A DNA stretch of 8,390 bases, from the NCBI GenBank assembly GCA_023389425.1, contig JAEWEK010000101.1:1-8390 (forward strand), in the 5' to 3' direction. This DNA comes from Pseudomonadota bacterium. GTDB taxonomy: Bacteria > Pseudomonadota > Gammaproteobacteria > Burkholderiales > Burkholderiaceae_D. The position numbers and the translations under genes were made by a program. Below the pieces are notes generated by a model, which ran no database searches, was not told the origin of the DNA, and worked only from the letters and a program-made list of their open reading frames with translations. Positions 7,059 to 8,390 of the stretch are shown piece by piece (position 1 is the first letter of the stretch; every line of letters starts with the position of its first letter).

Positions 7059-8390
7059 TTCTCCTCCCGCGCAAAATAGGGGCCGAGCGGATCGCCCGGC
7101 AATGCATGGACGGCGGCCGCGACGCGGGCGGCGGTGAAGTCGGCGCCTGCCTGGTTGGTGTGGGTGCGCGCGTCGGCGAAGAAGGTATTGACCTTGTCGG
7201 CGCCGATCTGCCGGTAGCCCTCCGTGACCGCCATCGTCAGGTCGATGAACCGGGCGCCGCCGGCGTCGGCCACCTGCTTGTCCCATTCGGCGAAGCTGGC
7301 GAAATCGCGGCCCTCCTCCCACTTGTCGCGATGCGGCACCGGCGATGCAAGGATCACGGTCACGCCTTTCGCCCGTGCGTCGGCCACGTACCGGGCCATA
7401 TACCAGCCGAAGGTGTGTACCTGCTCCTTGCCGCCGTCCGGCCGCGTTTCCTCGACCGTCTCCGGTCCTGTGCCAGGACCCGATGCGCGGCCCTTCATCG
7501 CCGGATCGCCGATGCGGCCGCCGTCGTTGTGACCGAACTGGATGATGACGAAGTCGCCCTTCTTCATCTGCGACAGCACCTTGTCCCAGCGGCCTTCGGC
7601 CAGGTAGGTGCGGCTGCTGCGGCCGCCCATGGCGGCGTTGACCACGTTGATCCTGCGGCTGTCGAAGCTGGCGCCGATACGCTCGCCCCAGCCAATCGCG
7701 CCCTTGAAGCCGCCGCTCCTGACGGTCGAGTCGCCGACCAGGAACAGGGTAGGCAGCGCCGGATCGAGCGGATGCTCCTCGCGCACCGTCTTCGCATCCA
7801 GCACCGGGCGATCGTCCTCGGCCTGCTTGAGCCAGGACAGCACGCGCTTGTCGCCGATCCGCTTCAGGCCCTGCACCACCATCTGCGCATTCAGTTCCGC
7901 GCCGGCCCAGTTGGTATGGACGTGTTCGTCCGGATTCGTCAGCGGGAACATGCCCATCACCGCGTCGTGGCCCATCTGGTCGTAGCGGGCGGCCGTCATT
8001 TCGTTCAGGTCGATGAATCCGGCCTGCTCCTGCCGCGCCACCTGTTCGGCCCAGCCGGCGTAGTCGTTCTTGTTGCGGCGGATCTTGCCCTGCTCGTCCC
8101 ACTGCTTGCGCGGGATGAGCGAGCAGATGACCGGCGTCGCGCCTTTCGCGCGGATGTCGGCGACGAATTTGCGCAGGTACCAGCCGTAGCTGTGCACCAC
8201 CTCGTGTTGGTGGGTGAGCTTGTTGTCGATTTCTTCGCTCTCGTCGCCAACTCCCTTGATGGTGCCGCGCGCGCGCTTGTCGTCGTTGAGCGGAGCCGCG
8301 TCGTTGTGCCCGAACTGCATCACCACCACATCGCCCGGCTTCACGAACGCCAGCGTGCGCGTCCAATGGCCGCTGGTGAGGTAGGTCCGG
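7055..8390 (-). CDS. Tandem SGNH/CE12 rhamnogalacturonan acetylesterase (N-terminus outside window)
   Basis: The frame is open through the right edge: 15 codons upstream of the GTG at 8344 read RTYLTSGHWTRTLAF, matching RTYLAEGRWDKVLSQ of the second domain. The GTG is therefore internal and the gene is 5'-truncated, with 444 codons visible. Two SGNH esterase domains lie in tandem. Counting from the GTG codon, domain 1 shows block III FGHND (11-15) and block V HVHTNWAGAE (141-150); its nucleophile block is off the window. Domain 2 is complete: block I VGDSTVRSG (203-211, Ser206), block II NAAMGGRSSRTY (236-247), block III FGHND (270-274) and block V DARTHTNQAGA (391-401, His395). Both share the HxxGWYxxxxVADxRAKG helix typical of CE12. 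Such enzymes remove acetyl groups from galacturonate in rhamnogalacturonan I and open it to lyases. It is the first visible gene of the operon and overlaps PL26 by 4 bp. Confidence 0.9.
   Translation of the reverse strand, partial: RTYLTSGHWTRTLAFVKPGDVVVMQFGHNDAAPLNDDKRARGTIKGVGDESEEIDNKLTHQHEVVHSYGWYLRKFVADIRAKGATPVICSLIPRKQWDEQGKIRRNKNDYAGWAEQVARQEQAGFIDLNEMTAARYDQMGHDAVMGMFPLTNPDEHVHTNWAGAELNAQMVVQGLKRIGDKRVLSWLKQAEDDRPVLDAKTVREEHPLDPALPTLFLVGDSTVRSGGFKGAIGWGERIGASFDSRRINVVNAAMGGRSSRTYLAEGRWDKVLSQMKKGDFVIIQFGHNDGGRIGDPAMKGRASGPGTGPETVEETRPDGGKEQVHTFGWYMARYVADARAKGVTVILASPVPHRDKWEEGRDFASFAEWDKQVADAGGARFIDLTMAVTEGYRQIGADKVNTFFADARTHTNQAGADFTAARVAAAVHALPGDPLGPYFAREEK
7061..7068 (-). promoter_or_regulatory. 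Shine-Dalgarno of the PL26 gene inside the esterase 3' end
   Basis: GGGAGGAG on the minus strand lies 2 nt before the ATG at 7058-7056, with the GGAGG core at a 4-nt spacing. It encodes the last residues of the esterase, so the two genes are tightly coupled and the ATG start is well supported. Confidence 0.8.

Larger units (their letters stand above)
992..8390 (-). other. Five-gene rhamnogalacturonan degradation operon
   Basis: Five same-strand genes follow each other with junctions of -4, +10, -4 and +19 nt and no room for internal promoters or terminators. The order is esterase, PL26 lyase, DUF6250-like protein, GH105 and PL22-like protein. The transcript would end at the terminator at 945-984. 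Its promoter and any operator lie right of the window, so regulation cannot be read here. The order follows the expected catabolic sequence: deacetylate, cleave, then hydrolyse the unsaturated product. Confidence 0.85.

Noticed and set aside
8342..8344. GTG as the start of the esterase
   Set aside because: The frame continues upstream with residues that match the equivalent stretch of the second domain, so the gene is cut by the window edge.
7059..8366. 436-codon N-terminal extension of the PL26 frame
   Set aside because: It overlaps the esterase in another frame and has Arg/Gly-rich nonsense composition. The ATG at 7058 has a strong ribosome site and opens a signal peptide.
1..8390. tRNA, rRNA, CRISPR array, insertion sequence or attachment site
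   Set aside because: I saw no repeat-spacer pattern, transposase motif, terminal inverted repeats or RNA gene signature, and coding sequence fills nearly the whole window.

Overview
The window is GC-rich and almost fully coding. It reads as part of a plant cell wall (pectin) utilisation locus from a Gram-negative soil or plant-associated bacterium. Codon use, strong Shine-Dalgarno sites, Sec-type signal peptides and a lipobox with a non-aspartate +2 residue suggest a betaproteobacterium, perhaps Massilia/Duganella-like Oxalobacteraceae. That taxonomic guess is inference only.

Layout. On the plus strand (1-945) lies the 3' part of a GH43-type glycosidase lipoprotein whose start is left of the window. 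A short intergenic stretch (946-991) holds a near-perfect bidirectional intrinsic terminator. From there to the right edge, five genes run on the minus strand and look like one operon, read right to left: a tandem SGNH/CE12 esterase (truncated at its N-terminus by the right edge), a PL26/YetA-like exo-rhamnogalacturonan lyase, a small DUF6250-like jelly-roll protein, a GH105 unsaturated rhamnogalacturonyl hydrolase and a PL22-like oligogalacturonate lyase family beta-propeller. The junctions are a 4-bp ATGA overlap, a 10-nt gap, another 4-bp ATGA overlap and a 19-nt gap. The promoter must lie beyond the right edge. No regulator or transporter is visible, and no stretch of 300 bases lacks a gene.

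How the genes work together (inference from families). The esterase would remove acetyl groups from rhamnogalacturonan I. The PL26 enzyme would release unsaturated galacturonyl-rhamnose units from chain ends, and GH105 would hydrolyse the unsaturated uronic acid from rhamnose. The convergent GH43 protein may trim arabinan or galactan side chains. Each protein whose N-terminus is visible appears to carry an export signal (that of the DUF6250-like protein is atypical), so the pathway looks periplasmic or surface-located rather than cytoplasmic.

The least explained members are the DUF6250-like protein, held in the operon by close spacing and coupling, and the PL22-like protein, which is exported and appears to lack three of the four metal ligands of characterised oligogalacturonate lyases. 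These are the best candidates for undescribed biochemistry.
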